Of a stretch of 64,000 nucleotides of DNA, positions 23,568 to 37,000 are shown piece after piece. The stretch is from contig NC_044571.1 in the NCBI RefSeq assembly GCF_901933205.1, positions 57,659,994 through 57,723,993 on the forward strand. Reading direction: 5' to 3'. The position numbers and the translations under genes are program-made. The notes beneath the pieces are model-generated. The model saw nothing but the letters and a program-made list of their open reading frames with translations, did not search any database and had not been told where the DNA came from. Every line of letters starts with the position of its first letter. The stretch's first letter is position 1. Source of the stretch: Camarhynchus parvulus. Its lineage: Eukaryota > Chordata > Aves > Passeriformes > Thraupidae.

Positions 23568-24405
23568 GAAACTGAAAAAGATATCCAAGTGTTTTTAACT
23601 ATGCAAAAATGTCAAGCAAAATAAAAGCCCTTGAAGCTAAGGCATTGCCTATTCTAACTCTGAAGGGAGATGTAAAGGACCTGGATCCATCAGGAAGATG
23701 AATCTGGTCATATGTTTATGAGTACGTAGTGATATACAGGCTTGACCAAAATGGTGGCAATTTTGCAAAACTGAGTCACCTTAATTCTCTATGTTACTAA
23801 TACTGAGAAGAAATAATTTCAATGTACCTGAAGAGTTCAGGGTAACAATGGTCCCTGAAAAACTATGAGCTTACAACCTTAATTCAAAGGCATTTTTGTC
23901 TGTTTCTTTTGCAATTCCTATGTACAGGACAAAGAGAAAAGAATTTTCTATAGAACGCCTTACCATTCATGTTAATAAAATTCAGTCATCCACAAAAGAT
24001 TATGCTCTTCTCTCTCTTAAAATGGTGCTGTCTAGCTCAACACTTTTCTGACTTCTAAGTTCTGTTCTTCCCCTTATCTTTGGCCACTTCACTTCATTTT
24101 AGTCTGCTGTATTATTGAGAGGTTTCTTTGAGAGAAAGCAACAAAAAAAATGCCTCATTTCCTTTTTCTTGATTAATTTTGCATCCCACAGTACCTATTT
24201 GCCTTGATGAATCAGAAAATCATTTCCCAGGAAATGAATGGATTTAAACAGCACTTATCCTAAAGAGACAGTAGTGGAATTGTTGCAGCATTTTTCAGGG
24301 GTACAGAGTTTGCAGGGAGGTTTTGTGTCCACTTTAGTGTTTAAACACTGTGGTTTAACTCTTTAGAAAATGTGTGCCCTGATAAGTTTAAAAATAGAAA
24401 AAAAT

Positions 24406-24513
24406 GTTTGGGGTTGTTGGTGGGGGTTTTTTTTGTTGTTGTTTTTTGGTTTCTTTTTTTTTGTTGTTGTTGTTGTTTTTTTTTTTTTTTTAGTTTTTGG
24501 GGGTTTTTTTTTG
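24406..24513. repeat. strand-asymmetric G/T tract
   Basis: The plus strand is almost entirely T and G for about 100 bases, with TTG units, G runs of four to five and a T run of about 15-16. One C at 24453 and one A at 24492 interrupt it. Confidence 0.85.
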
Positions 24514-25187
24514 GCCTAACTCCTGATGCTTAAGGCAATTAAATAGCCACCCTACTTTTTTTTCCAGATTGACAAGCACAGGCATGTCCTAGTATACTCC
24601 TAATTTTACTTAGCAAAAAAAAAAACAGACAGAATTCAAATAACCACTAGAGAAATAACAAATCAGAACGACAGAAGGATTTTCTTGTTTTATCAAAAAG
24701 CAGAGCCTTATGCAGCAACCAACAAAAATTAAGAAGGAGTCAAGAGAATTACTTCAAGCTTAGGCATAGATAATAAGTGATAATGATTAATTGTAAGGAA
24801 AGGAAGAAAGAATTAGGTTTTTAACATCCCAAAGAACTGAAAGAACTGAGACAGGTACTCGGGAGAGATTACAGTCTGCAAGGCAGAAATTAAATGAAAA
24901 CACACAGAATGGGGAAAAAAAAGTGAGAGAAAATGTTGACCAATCAGAAAAGTTGGGTATTGGATAACATCAACTCTTGCTTACACGTCTTTATCGTTTA
25001 ACTCACTGGACTGCATGTGTAGTATTTGTAAATGTATGTAGAGGATGTGAGCACAAAAAGTAGTTGCCCTTTGCATAGTCCTGTAAGAGTGTAATCCAAA
25101 TTCTTTTTCAAGCAGCTAGCTAAATGTGGGAAAATATTTGAAAACAAATACCTCTACAAAACCATTAATCTCTAGGAGTCAGACTGC

Positions 25188-25248
25188 TTTTATTTTATTT
25201 TATTTTATTTTATTTTATTTTATTTTATTTTATTTTATTTTATTTTAT
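25188..25248. repeat. (TTTTA)n microsatellite
   Basis: About twelve uninterrupted TTTTA units, an uncommonly pure pentanucleotide repeat. Confidence 0.95.
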
Positions 25249-27191
25249 ACAGAAAATTTACAATACCATTCAACATCAGAAGAAGAAAGAGCATGAGCAT
25301 GCAGAAACAAATGGCATAGGTAGAGTAGGTTCTTTTTCAACAATAGTTGAATAGTGTCAAGGCTTCTAAGAAATGAATGGCAGAGGGAGTTTTGGAGCTG
25401 CAAAGAACTAGGAGCAGAAAGGATAATTTTGACAAGCAAGTGGTCATGCTGACATTGAAATCTGTTGCAGTCTCTTGTTTTTAGGAAACATAATTAGGCA
25501 ACAAGTAAATCAATTCACATCACACAATGGTGAATGTGTGTTTCTTTATTAAATGTTTCTGTTTTCCTCAGGTACTATGTGTGCCAAATGATGTAATTGT
25601 TACCATGGGAACTATCCTTTTAAAATAAGAAACTTAGAATAAAGCTCTGAGAGCTTCTAAAACCCCACCTAATACACCATGCATGTATTATTTTTCTCCC
25701 TAAAAAAATATAAATAAATAGTGAAAAATAAATAATGCTTTTCCACTTGTATCCTTAAGTAGCTCTTCATTCTTAAAATAGACCTGATGATAGTGGTTCC
25801 ACTGTTTCTGGAATAGGTGCTACCTAGTATGAGTTCCAGATACATGATCATTTATTTAAAACTGAAAAAAAGGAAAATGCTGAGGTAAAAATACAAATTG
25901 GAGAACTGCTTTAGACAAATGGATTTTATTATGGGCTGATTTAGAGACAAAGGGAATTTCTAAAATATTAGAGTTTAAATAAACTACTTTTCTAATCTCA
26001 ATACAAAAAAAACCTGTTATATTTATATATTAAAATCAGAAAAGTGTACCAAATACTCCTCCTTCTACTCTATTAACCTGACAATCTTTCTTCCGAATGC
26101 TGGAAGAGGAGACGAAAACATTTCCCGCAAAAGCACTTGAAATACTCTTCTGGGAATCTGAATGTTTCACCATGACTAATACTTTGCAAAAGTTGTAATT
26201 TTGTGGCAAAATAACACTTTTTATTTTTTATCCAGGGGGAATGCTTAACCATGGTCCTTTTACTTTCCATTTTACAGCAGCATACACATAAATCACATTT
26301 CCATAACTGGTTCTGAGAACCAGAAGAAAAACAGTAGTGCTTAGTGCTTCTTTTTCCTTTGTGCTTTATAGCTAAGTGGAATCAGATGTGATTGATTCAT
26401 CCTTAAAATATCTCTTACCCCACAATATGACTTCATAAAATAATGCATGAAGTGGAAGAATTTAAAATATTTTTGAGAACTCTTATAGCACTGCTCACTA
26501 TTTGAAATCTTCTATGAGTCAGAAATAAGTGTCTTTCCACATGGTGCAGAACAGATTCCCATACAAAAGGATAGACTGCAAGGTCTCCTCCACGCAGCCC
26601 TAAGCCATTAGTTAACATTTTTTAATACTTTATTTTGTTTAATATGTGGAATACAAATTTTCAGTATAAATGCAATTCATGTTAAAAAGAAATTTTTCTC
26701 AAGTTTCTTAAGTTCTAGAAACAACAATCTTTTACAAAGTCCATGTCTACCTTGTGCAAGTAAATCTGACATTTTAATTAGAATGTGCCATGCTCCCACA
26801 ACATCCTTCATTGCAAGCACTTTACTGACATTTATTAATTAGTGGTCTGAACCAGCAGCCCTTACTCACACGCATAATTTTTACTTGTGATTGCAATCAT
26901 TCAGACTTTTTCATGACTAAGATTTACGGAGTCTATGCCTGTTCAGTAGTAAATGAGGCTCAAAAACATATAACTGAGTAGGGCTTAAGGAAACTAATTG
27001 AAAGTTGGCTTGATGTGGGCAGCCATGGGTAAATAAGGCAGTTATGTGTCCCAGAATGTACCTGGCAGTAGCAGAACTGGCTTCTTTTTAGTGTCAGAGC
27101 CCTGATGAACCAGGGTGCCTTCTAATGATTTGTTCAGAACAACTTTTTAACTAAACATGAGGTCTCCCTGAGGAGGAAGAGGGATAAAGGG

Positions 27192-27224
27192 AAAAAACAA
27201 ACAAACAAACAAACAAACAAACAA
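27192..27224. repeat. (AAAC)n microsatellite
   Basis: About seven AAAC/CAAA units after an A run. Confidence 0.95.
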
Positions 27225-30200
27225 GGACTAATTATGTGACTAGGAGACAAAACAGTAGAAGATGAGGAACAGCATGTGTGTCACAGAAGACAATGTATAA
27301 AAATTCCCACGGGTGTTCTGTGCTAGGATTTGACAGCATTCAGGAAGGGAAAAAAGCTCTATGGTGACTCTGATGCCCCACACCACACAGGCTCCTCCAG
27401 TCAAGAATCCCCTCCTCAGTGGGGTGAGCCAGTTTGGAAGGTATCAGGAAAAAGGATGATAAGATCCTACAACTCAAGGAGCACTCAAAACATGAGAGTG
27501 TAAATAAAAAGCCGGGGGGAAAGTGTAGCTAGCACCTGGCACAGGATCCTGGTACACTTGGAGAGGACCCTTGTGCCTGACTTGCCCTCTTGTTGCAGGA
27601 GGAAGTTGGAAAACTTAACAGGAAATAATATGGCATAAACACACTCATGTTCTCCACTTTGTTACGTCGTTTCCAGCTGATGTGCGTCCAGCGGATCAGG
27701 GAATTGGATCTCAACATAATCTCACCCACTGGGTTCTTACCCTTTTTTCAGGTAATAAAAGGTATTAGTACACTGGATGAGGCCAGGACATGACCCTGAT
27801 GACATGGGGCTGGTTAACTATGAGCTTGCAGAAACATTTTCATGGGGATTTCCTGGCCTGGCTGGATCTTATGCAGCCTGCTCAGGCATGTGGAAGGGCT
27901 GTGAAGGGAGGATCGACACCAAGAGGCTTGGTAAGAAGCAGTGTAGGGTAAGTGTGATAAATCTTCCTTCAGGACATGCACAAAATAGGAGCAGATTCCT
28001 GCATTTAAACTGCTCTTTACTTCCTTGAGCAAATATTTGGGGAAATGCAACAATCAGACCATCCTGTGGACTGTTCATATAGTGCCAAGCCAACCTCCTT
28101 CTGTCTCCCATGACTGTTCTTGGCACATTGAGGAGGACTCTACCTCTTGCCCACTGAGTTCATGTGCCAGGCGTTTGGTTAAGCTTCTCCTTTTCTCCGT
28201 GTAGAGGACCTGATCTCTTCCAAGCACTTCTAAACCTCAAGGAGCTCCTGGCAGGAAACAAGGAGTTCAGCAATATTCAGAGAAGACGTCTCAGGCTGAT
28301 AGCCAAAAGACGCTAAAGCCCTTGCTGCCATAAATGGTGCTAAGTTTTGTGGTTTGTGATTACTTATCAAGACCATGTTACGGCTTCTCTCAGCCCCCTT
28401 TCCCATCTCAACAGCAGTAATAAGACTGTAAATTTAATTTTCCAAGGTCCCTAATTCTGCTCTGGGACAGGAGTTTTAATTCTTAAGTTTGTGTCACAGG
28501 CTGTCTCCAGCCCTTTACCCTTCTCCTTCTCATGTCTATATATCTGAGAGGCCTTGAGACAGTTATGTGCTCCACAAATTGTCAGCAACAGCACTGGATC
28601 CTGAGTTCAGAGCAAGCAGAGTGAGTTATAGCCTTTCAAAAAGTGGTTTGAATACATTCATGTAACACTTTGTACTTATGTAAATGGCCTGCATGATTTT
28701 AGCAGAACTACTTAGGAGTAAAAATTGTGAGTAAGAATTTGAGCATTAATCATTTATTAGTAAATGTTGGGTAAATGCTTGTTTTTTTCAATAAGAAATT
28801 ATTGTCAGCAAAGACCTGAGTTCATCCTAGTAAGTGCAGAATTTTTCTTACTAAATTACCTAGTTGGGATTGTTAGACAAAGGTTCCTCTAGAGAGAGAG
28901 GGTTAGGAAGGGAGAGGATGGCATCTACTGATATTTATTTAGGCCATTAAGGTCTAATTCTCTGCCTGGAGAAGCTTCTCTGTCTCTCCTGACAGGAGGG
29001 AATCTTCCAGCAATTAGGCACCTAACTTACACACTGCTGCAAAGCGGGCTGAAGCCAAGTCACCACGCAATCAATTCTACTCCCTGTGTCCAGGCCAGCC
29101 ATGGAAATTGAGCTCTCATATAATCTGTAACCTCTGCTGTAACCTCCCCTGCCTCTTCTGGGCCTGCTTGTCTGTATTAGCCTGGCCCAGCTCTGATGTA
29201 GCTCAGCAGCACAGCTTTGGTCCAGGCTTTTGAAGAAATCCTTCAGTGATGAGAAGGTCCAGAGAGTGGGGCTAAGTAGGATAAGAGGGAAAACTACAGA
29301 CAGAGGCACAATTACAGATGTGGAGTCTGTGAGTATCATAAAGATTCAGGAAGAAAACTGACAACTTGGTTGTCGTTAAAGAAAAAAGAGCAGTCCAAGG
29401 AGTTACTTGGTGTCATTAATGCCAGTCTGTTGTATCTCAGTGGTCTCCATGGGGTGGCAGTTTAAAGAGGGATAATACCTTGAAGCTAGGAACCAAGGGT
29501 TCAGCAACACAGCAAAACATTTTAGGGAGCATCTAAAGCTGATGCTTCTCTTCATTAATATCTGTCTGGGCAGCAAACACTTTTTCACACTTTTTTAGGG
29601 ATGTTGAGCACATTAATGTTTATCCCAATAATTCAAAATATCTAGCTTTATATTCCATGTATTAGCCAATAAATTTTTTGCTTTATGCCTTTGCTTGTGT
29701 ATGTTCTCTGCAGACCTCTCTTTGATAATAGTTAAATATTCCCAAATGAAATGATCCAAAGAAGGGTAGCAACATCTGATGTAAAGAGTTGGTGACTTTG
29801 CAACAGCTAATCATTAAGAGTCACATTAGATTCTTAAGAATCTTGCACAGTAAGAGTCGGACTTACTCTGACTGAAACTGTCTTGATTATTCAAGTGTCA
29901 TTGTTTCTGGTGTTCATCTGTAATTTTCAAAGTTTTTCTCCTTCTCAGTATTAATCTTTTGCAAATGTTGTGAAAGGTCACAAGTAGCATTGTATTTAGA
30001 AGTCAGAAGATAGGTTGGTCATCAGAGACATTTTCTTAAAATAAAATACTTCAAGATATGAGGGGAAAACTGTTTTATAGCATATTGTTTTCTGGTATGA
30101 TAGTAGCAATTATATATTTTCTCATTATTTTCTTCAGTCTCATCAGAGATTTTATAAAATTACCATTGTCTTTTCCTTGTTTCTTGTTCTTATATATTAC

Positions 30201-30967
30201 AGTACCCTTAAAGGTTCTGAATTCTTTTGGTTTATTTTCCAGCCCTAATTTCCAGCTGGTGTCCCAATTTACAGTATTCATGCATATTGCTTTTCTTTCT
30301 CTTCCTTTTGCTGAGATTAAAATTAAAAAGCAGATTCAAAATGATCAAGGAATTTTTTTGTTTATTATTATGAAATAAATTCATACTTCACTGATCACAG
30401 AGAAAAATAGATTGTTTAACTTAATACTATGCTAAATAGAAATATTTCAACAATCTGTGTCCATGAATCATCACATTAATAAAGTTATTTAAGAATGTCT
30501 GCCATTCTTTTTCACCTGCCTTCATGTATTTTTTTAAGACTGTCCTTGTTGAGTTATAATTAATAACTGAAATATGTCAAAACTCACTGGCTTTTCTACC
30601 TTAGGTGTTTTAACAAAATTTTCCATATTACACTGACCCATTACATTTTCTTAGTATGGTGTTGAAAAATATGAAATCCTCTTCATTTGTTTTTCTATTG
30701 TAAACCAAAACAACCCAAATTTTTTGGCAGACAGAAAATGCACCTAAACAATGAGGCTTGTTAACAGCCCTGACTTCTGTAAATGTCATTATCTTTATTA
30801 TTATAACTTAATAATTTTTTCTATATTCCTCAGTTGGAAACATGACTTGCCTATGATCAGGTTAAACTGATGAAACAAACAGAAAAAAAATGTTTTATGC
30901 TATTGTAAAAATAGTCAGATTATTTAGAATTTCCAACTTTGCCAGAGGACTGGGAGGAAGAAAGTGA

Positions 30968-31012
30968 TCTTTCTTCCTTTCTTCCTTCTTCCTTTCTTCC
31001 TCTCACTTTCTT
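30968..31012. repeat. polypyrimidine tract
   Basis: Nearly pure C/T on the plus strand with CTTCCTTT-type units and a single A near its end. Confidence 0.85.
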
Positions 31013-34000
31013 AGAAGTAATTATTCAAGTTTCCAGAGTCTTCCACTCTCCAAAAAATAATTTTATCAACCTTTGAAGGGCAACTTCCTATTTTCCTCCA
31101 AAAAAAAGCAAATACCCAGAAAAATCTAGTCACTTCAGCTAATATTTTATCACAAGAACAAGAACAAACCGACTATAGGAATGAAGAAAATGCTAACCTC
31201 TCAGGTGAAATTAAGCAAAAAGGTCTTGAAAATTACTGCCTACTATGTCCTTGTAAGAAATTCTTTTCTTTGCATGGCTTGCTAGTCCAGTGATTTCTAT
31301 AGAAAAAAAATTTTCCTCTGTCACTGACCAGGCTTGGCTGTGGATTTTATCCATGCCTCACAAAATGTTTGTATTTTATGTTTTCAGGGGGCTTTCAAAT
31401 CCAGAGTTACTTTGGTGCTGCTGAAAACTTTTCCTCTTCCTCTCTCTCATCCTCTTATGCTCTGACATCACACCCTTGTCTGTATTAACTGCTATTTTGC
31501 ACCCAGAATAGTTTCCAGTCTGTTCAGCAAGCACCTCTGTCTCAGGTAGCATCAGGCAGCTGCATCCGGTGCACCCAGCCTCAGCTCAGCTCAGATTAAC
31601 ATAGCTGAGGAGTCAGTGAGTCTCAAGTCATGGTGCAGGATCTTGTGTTTAATGGATTTTTCTCTATTTGCCCTGTACTGCACCCCCAAACCACCCCTTT
31701 GGTGAGCAGAGGTGTTCCAGAGGAAACAGCTAAGCAATCTTTACTTCTTGGCATAAGATCCTGCCTTGCCCAGTATAAAGCATACAGTACCCACACATCA
31801 AAAGGTAAATAAGCACCATATACCACTAGTAAATTTTATTAATATTGAAACAGGTCTAAAATATGGTATTTTAAAATATTTTATAAGAACCTTGTTAAAT
31901 AAAATTGACAATCTAATTTAGGACATCTTTTTCCTTCTTTTCATTTTTCTTCCTTCTTTTATGGGAAGCAGACAGAAGAATTTAGGCCCTTCTCACAGTG
32001 AAAATTTGACAACACCAACAAATGCCAAGAGATTGGCTATATTTTCATGAAAAACGTTTTTCAAGGTAAATTGTTATTGTTTTCATTTTGTGTGTGTTTT
32101 TAATGAAAAATTTGAATAAATTCTGCTAATTTCCTTGCAATTCACTTCTGTATATTAGACAAAGAATATATCTCTAGGTCATTATATTTGGACTAAGTTT
32201 CTACTGAAATTTTAAGAGTAACCAGAGATGTTGTTGCATTCTTTCTCAAGTAGCATATAAATAACATAAATTGAGAATGATTCAATGCATTGTCTTCATC
32301 TATAGTCTTAACCACTCTCCTTTAATTTCTTTTCCAGAAAGACAAAAGGGCTTTAAGATTAAAAATTTTAATGCTTAGGAGAAAACTTTTCTTTTTGGAT
32401 TCACTTCCTGTCAGAATCATTGCAGATGTTTATAAGCAGTTTTTTGATTTATAAGGAGAAATAGACAGAAAAGTAAGATTAAAGAAGTAAAACTGGGACA
32501 TAAAATAAATAAAAATAAGCTAAATTGCTTTAGAGGGAAAGAGGCAAAGAAAGAAGACACAATTATCTCTTTAAAAAGTTTCATGATCATTGACAGATAA
32601 AGGAAAATAATTTAAATAGTGTCAGTACCCTAAACCCAGAGGGACCAGGCACAATACTTCTGACAGCACATTTTTGAAATATATATGTAATACAGTGTGC
32701 ATATTTGGTGAGTTCTTTTCCCAGAGGAGAAAGCTGCATCTATACCTTTGGCATAGAAGTTTGTTGTCCTGAATATATACTGAAGAGGTCTGTTCTACAG
32801 TCACCTCCTACAGTCCTGGAGTACTCTAAGCTGAACTAGATTAATGCATTGCCAATGAACTCCACAGATCTCTGCCAAATTATGTTGTCTGAGGTTCCAA
32901 AGTTGCTGGCAGGGAAAGAAATGTCCCAGGTGTCCCAGAAAAGAGAAAGAAAAATAAGAAAATGCTAATCACTTGAGGGCACATCAAAAACACACAACTA
33001 ACTCAGCTTGCTTTGTACCAGGTTCGTACAGAAAATATTGAAGTGCTTTACAGCAACTGCACTACATCCATGAAGGACTGAGGGCTTATAGCTAGCCAAT
33101 TAATATAAAACATTGAGAATGATTTTTTATAAATGTACATTCGTTTACTTGTGACTTGCTGCCAGACACTAATCAAATCATCTGTAAACAAAATAATAGA
33201 AAATGAGGAGATGACCATACTTTAGGATGAACTCTTCCCATACTCTGTGTGTAACCTCATTGTTCTCAGGAACAGTCAGTTGTTTCCAGAACAAACACAG
33301 TTCTGGAAAACAGACTCCTAGATAAGCAATTAACACTCTGCTTTTATAATTTATTGTAAATAGTTATTTCACCTTCTTTCTAAACACTGCCCCTATACCC
33401 ATCTGAATAAAATTGTTTACAAAAAAACTAATATAAGTTTTAAGCCTTGAATCTATAATATATAATAAAGCTTGAGCATATAATTGGCTTTATAGCTCAC
33501 ACTGAATTGTATTGCCTCACTTTTTGACAAGTTGTCAGGGAGTTATTGTACGTTGTTGTGACACAACTGGTCAAGTGAACATCTTACTATGGAAAAATTC
33601 AGCTGGTGTCCTGGTCATAGTTTCTAAAATTTTTTTAGATTGTATTCTAAGTATGTCACTTGACCTCTGGCTAGATCAACAGGACACAGGTCATTCATTG
33701 CTTCTGTGCTGTATCTGCTAACTCTGAAGTTTCCTTTTCCCTATGGAGTGTGGAATGGCAGCGGATGCCCACAGGTTAGCAACTGCATTATGTCCCATAT
33801 CTCCATCAATTAAAGTCAGAACATATGCACTCAGCTTACGTGCAGACAGCTGCCTTGAAAAAAAATTAATTTATGCTTTTGCATCTTGAGCTGATGCTCA
33901 AACACAAGTTAAACACAACACTGAAAGGAATTTAAACAATAGTATAGAAGTGCCTTCCCACAGAGCAATTTGGGTCAAGACCAGATGCCTGATAGTTTAA

Positions 34001-37000
34001 AGCAAGTTAAATGACTTGTGATTATTTTAACCCATGGCTGAGAGTGACTAATGAATCTGCTAATGTAATTAAGAACAGAAAGGTGTGGCCAGAAGAGTCA
34101 CAAAATGAGACTCAGTTAATGGCCAGGGCAATGATAACTGGGGTCTCCATAAACCTATAAAAAAGTGGATTCAGCTCATCCAATTTTAGGCATTGAGTAG
34201 ACCTCTCTGTCTGAGTTAGACACTAAGCTTCTTTTATATACAACAGAGAGAAATACGAGCATGTAGGGCAAAGTTCATCTTTCCTAGTTTGTTAGTCTAC
34301 ATTAGGTAGAAATAAATGTCTTCCTTACAGTGCCTATTTCTCTTCACTGGCAATAAAAAGAACCTAAGGTAACTAGTTTAAATTCAGGCATCTACATTGG
34401 ATCAGAGGACTCCCACCTGGGTGTCTGTAGATAATAGTGTGTCTTATATCAGAGAGAAGCTCTGTACCATCTGCTCCAGACAGGCTTGTCTAAAGCTCCA
34501 GTCCCACCAGAGGTAGCCTTTATCGACATGCCAATTACAGGAACAGCTGCATTAGTCCTTAAATTTGCCCTGCAGCTAGAAATGTCTAATCCCACCCAGT
34601 TATCTCATTATGACAAATATTTTAAAATTGTAGCACCCACAAGAAGAGAAAGTTCAAACACATTGAATAAAAACCCCATAAAAATTCATATTTTGTTCTC
34701 TTCAGCCATCCCACCGTTTGCCATTGTAAAAAAGACCATGTGTGGAAACAAGTATTATCATGAGGGAATTTGAGAAAATATTATATATCCAAAATAAGAG
34801 ACTTAAAGGAGGATTTAGAATTCAGATTAATTAGAGCTAGTGATATCAACAAGCATAACACAAAGCAAATGTGAAAGAGCATCAAAAGTAGTAAAAAGAT
34901 ATGCAAAATATTATCCTGTTTTGCTATCAGGAAAACATTTAGTGAAGGTATTTGTTCTACTGTCATTGCAGTCAGTCTCTCAACAGACTGAAAGTTTAAA
35001 CCTGCTAGAAGGTACCCAGCCTGTTGTTTGGCAACACTAGTTGCCAAGGGAACAGAAGCCAGTGACACTTTGCCTTCTTCCTGATGGATTCTGCCACTGA
35101 AATACAAAAATCAGAGTCCTGAACTGACATGGTGTCTCTTTGGAAGACATTTTACGATGCCATGAAATCCCTATCTCATAATAGAGGACAGAGGTATTCT
35201 GAAATATTAAATGTGTTTATTTTGCCAACCTTTATTGATGTGTCACAGGGCCTTTCATTTATTGTGATGCTACTTGGATGGATGTTTGGAATTTTGACAT
35301 ATTGGTCAAAAGAACACTGAACAGAGTACTGCTATTCATGCATTAGAGCCATTTATTTGGGTTAAACCAGGTAAGAGATATGGACAACAGCGATTAAAAT
35401 ATCTCTGTAGTTAACAATTTAAAATCTATTTATAACGTTTTGCACAAATAGGTGCACGTATGGAAAACAAGCAACATTTTTTGTTGTACAGTTTGCAAGG
35501 CTTAAATAAAGATAATGCTTTTTAATTTTGGTTTGCTACAAACAAAAAAAAAACATTCACTGAAGCATGGAAAATATTTTAAGGGAATAATCTCAACCAT
35601 CTTAATGTGAAACTGAAAAGTCTAAACTAGAATCCTTCCTCTCAGTGTAATGAAACTCTTGGTTTGTTCCTCAACTCTCACTCTTTTCTCCCCCAGCCGT
35701 AACTTTTCATACATTCCCTCTTGTTTAAACCCCACAAGATTTTCCTTTGTGAGTCATTACTCAGTTCGATGTAGAACTCCTTTTGAATGTTGCTTAAAGC
35801 TATTCTCCCATTGATCTGCACAATGACATGTCTCCCATAGCAGATGGACTTGCTTTCCTCTAATAAATGTCCCAAATGTTTCCATATCCTTTTCAGGAAT
35901 AATTTACAGAAAACAAAATGGTCCAATTAATTTAATTTTGTAGTTTTAAAAAATTCTATCATTTTTATTAAGGCATTTAGTTTGAAAGTATTCCGATATC
36001 TTTGCATACTGAGAGGGAAATCAGACTTTTTCATCTTTTTATTGATACACAAATAACAATTAATTTGAACAATTTTGTCTTCAGGTTTTAAAATTTTCTC
36101 TTGTCTCACTTAAGATAATAATTGCTGCTTCTGCATTGTCAGCTCATAATGTTATACAATTCTGAAGAAAAATACATTATCAAATACAACCCACATTTCT
36201 GACATCAGATGAGTCATGCTATGTGTGAGCCAAGCATATGGATGAAAATTAGTTTTCTGGAATGTGATAAAGTAAACCTCCATCAAACAGTAATAATTAC
36301 ATATGTATTATACTAAATTAGTTACTCCAAATGGTTCTACAGGCAGTAGGTAACCCCTTTGCTTGTCACAAAAGCTGAATATGCTGTTTCCTTTAAAGCT
36401 GAGGCTTCATCAATAGCCCTTACTTGATTCTAGCTCCCTAAACAAACACAGGCTCTCCATAGAATAAGGTGAAAGAGGAACTTCAAGTGAATTGTTGTCA
36501 GTAAAAAGGAATGATGCACAATTAATGTCACAAGTGTCTTTCACATTTTCTTTCTAATGTCTTTCATGTTAGAAAGTAAAACATAATACAAAAATCTGAG
36601 TTCAGAGCAGAGTTGCAGAGGGGAATGCTTAGAAAATTTATTTGAGATGTACAGAGCAGCAAAAGAGAACAGTAATTCAGAAGTCTAAATGACAATTTAG
36701 AAAATTTTTATGATGATTAAACTTGTAGATATGTTTAAAATTATCTGGCATTTTTTCTATGTCAGATCTCTATACAAATAACCACATATTTATTAAATAT
36801 CAGTAATACTATCATTTGTACTCGCCTAAAATCCACATATAATGTTATAAGTGTAGCTGTTGGGGTCCTAAGTAGTTGAACAAAATTTTGACCCAAGTAC
36901 AGTACAGTAACAAATCACAGAGTGCATTTTTTTTGTTATGAAGTCTTTGTCTTTGAAACTGCTTTTCAAGCACTGTTTGCTGTAGAAAAGATGCCCAGAA

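Noticed and set aside
27520..28330. GC-richer stretch with AATAAA and splice-like sequences, considered as an ERV or gene fragment
   Set aside because: I could not match it to any LTR or protein, frames are short on both strands, and no terminal repeats or duplications were found.
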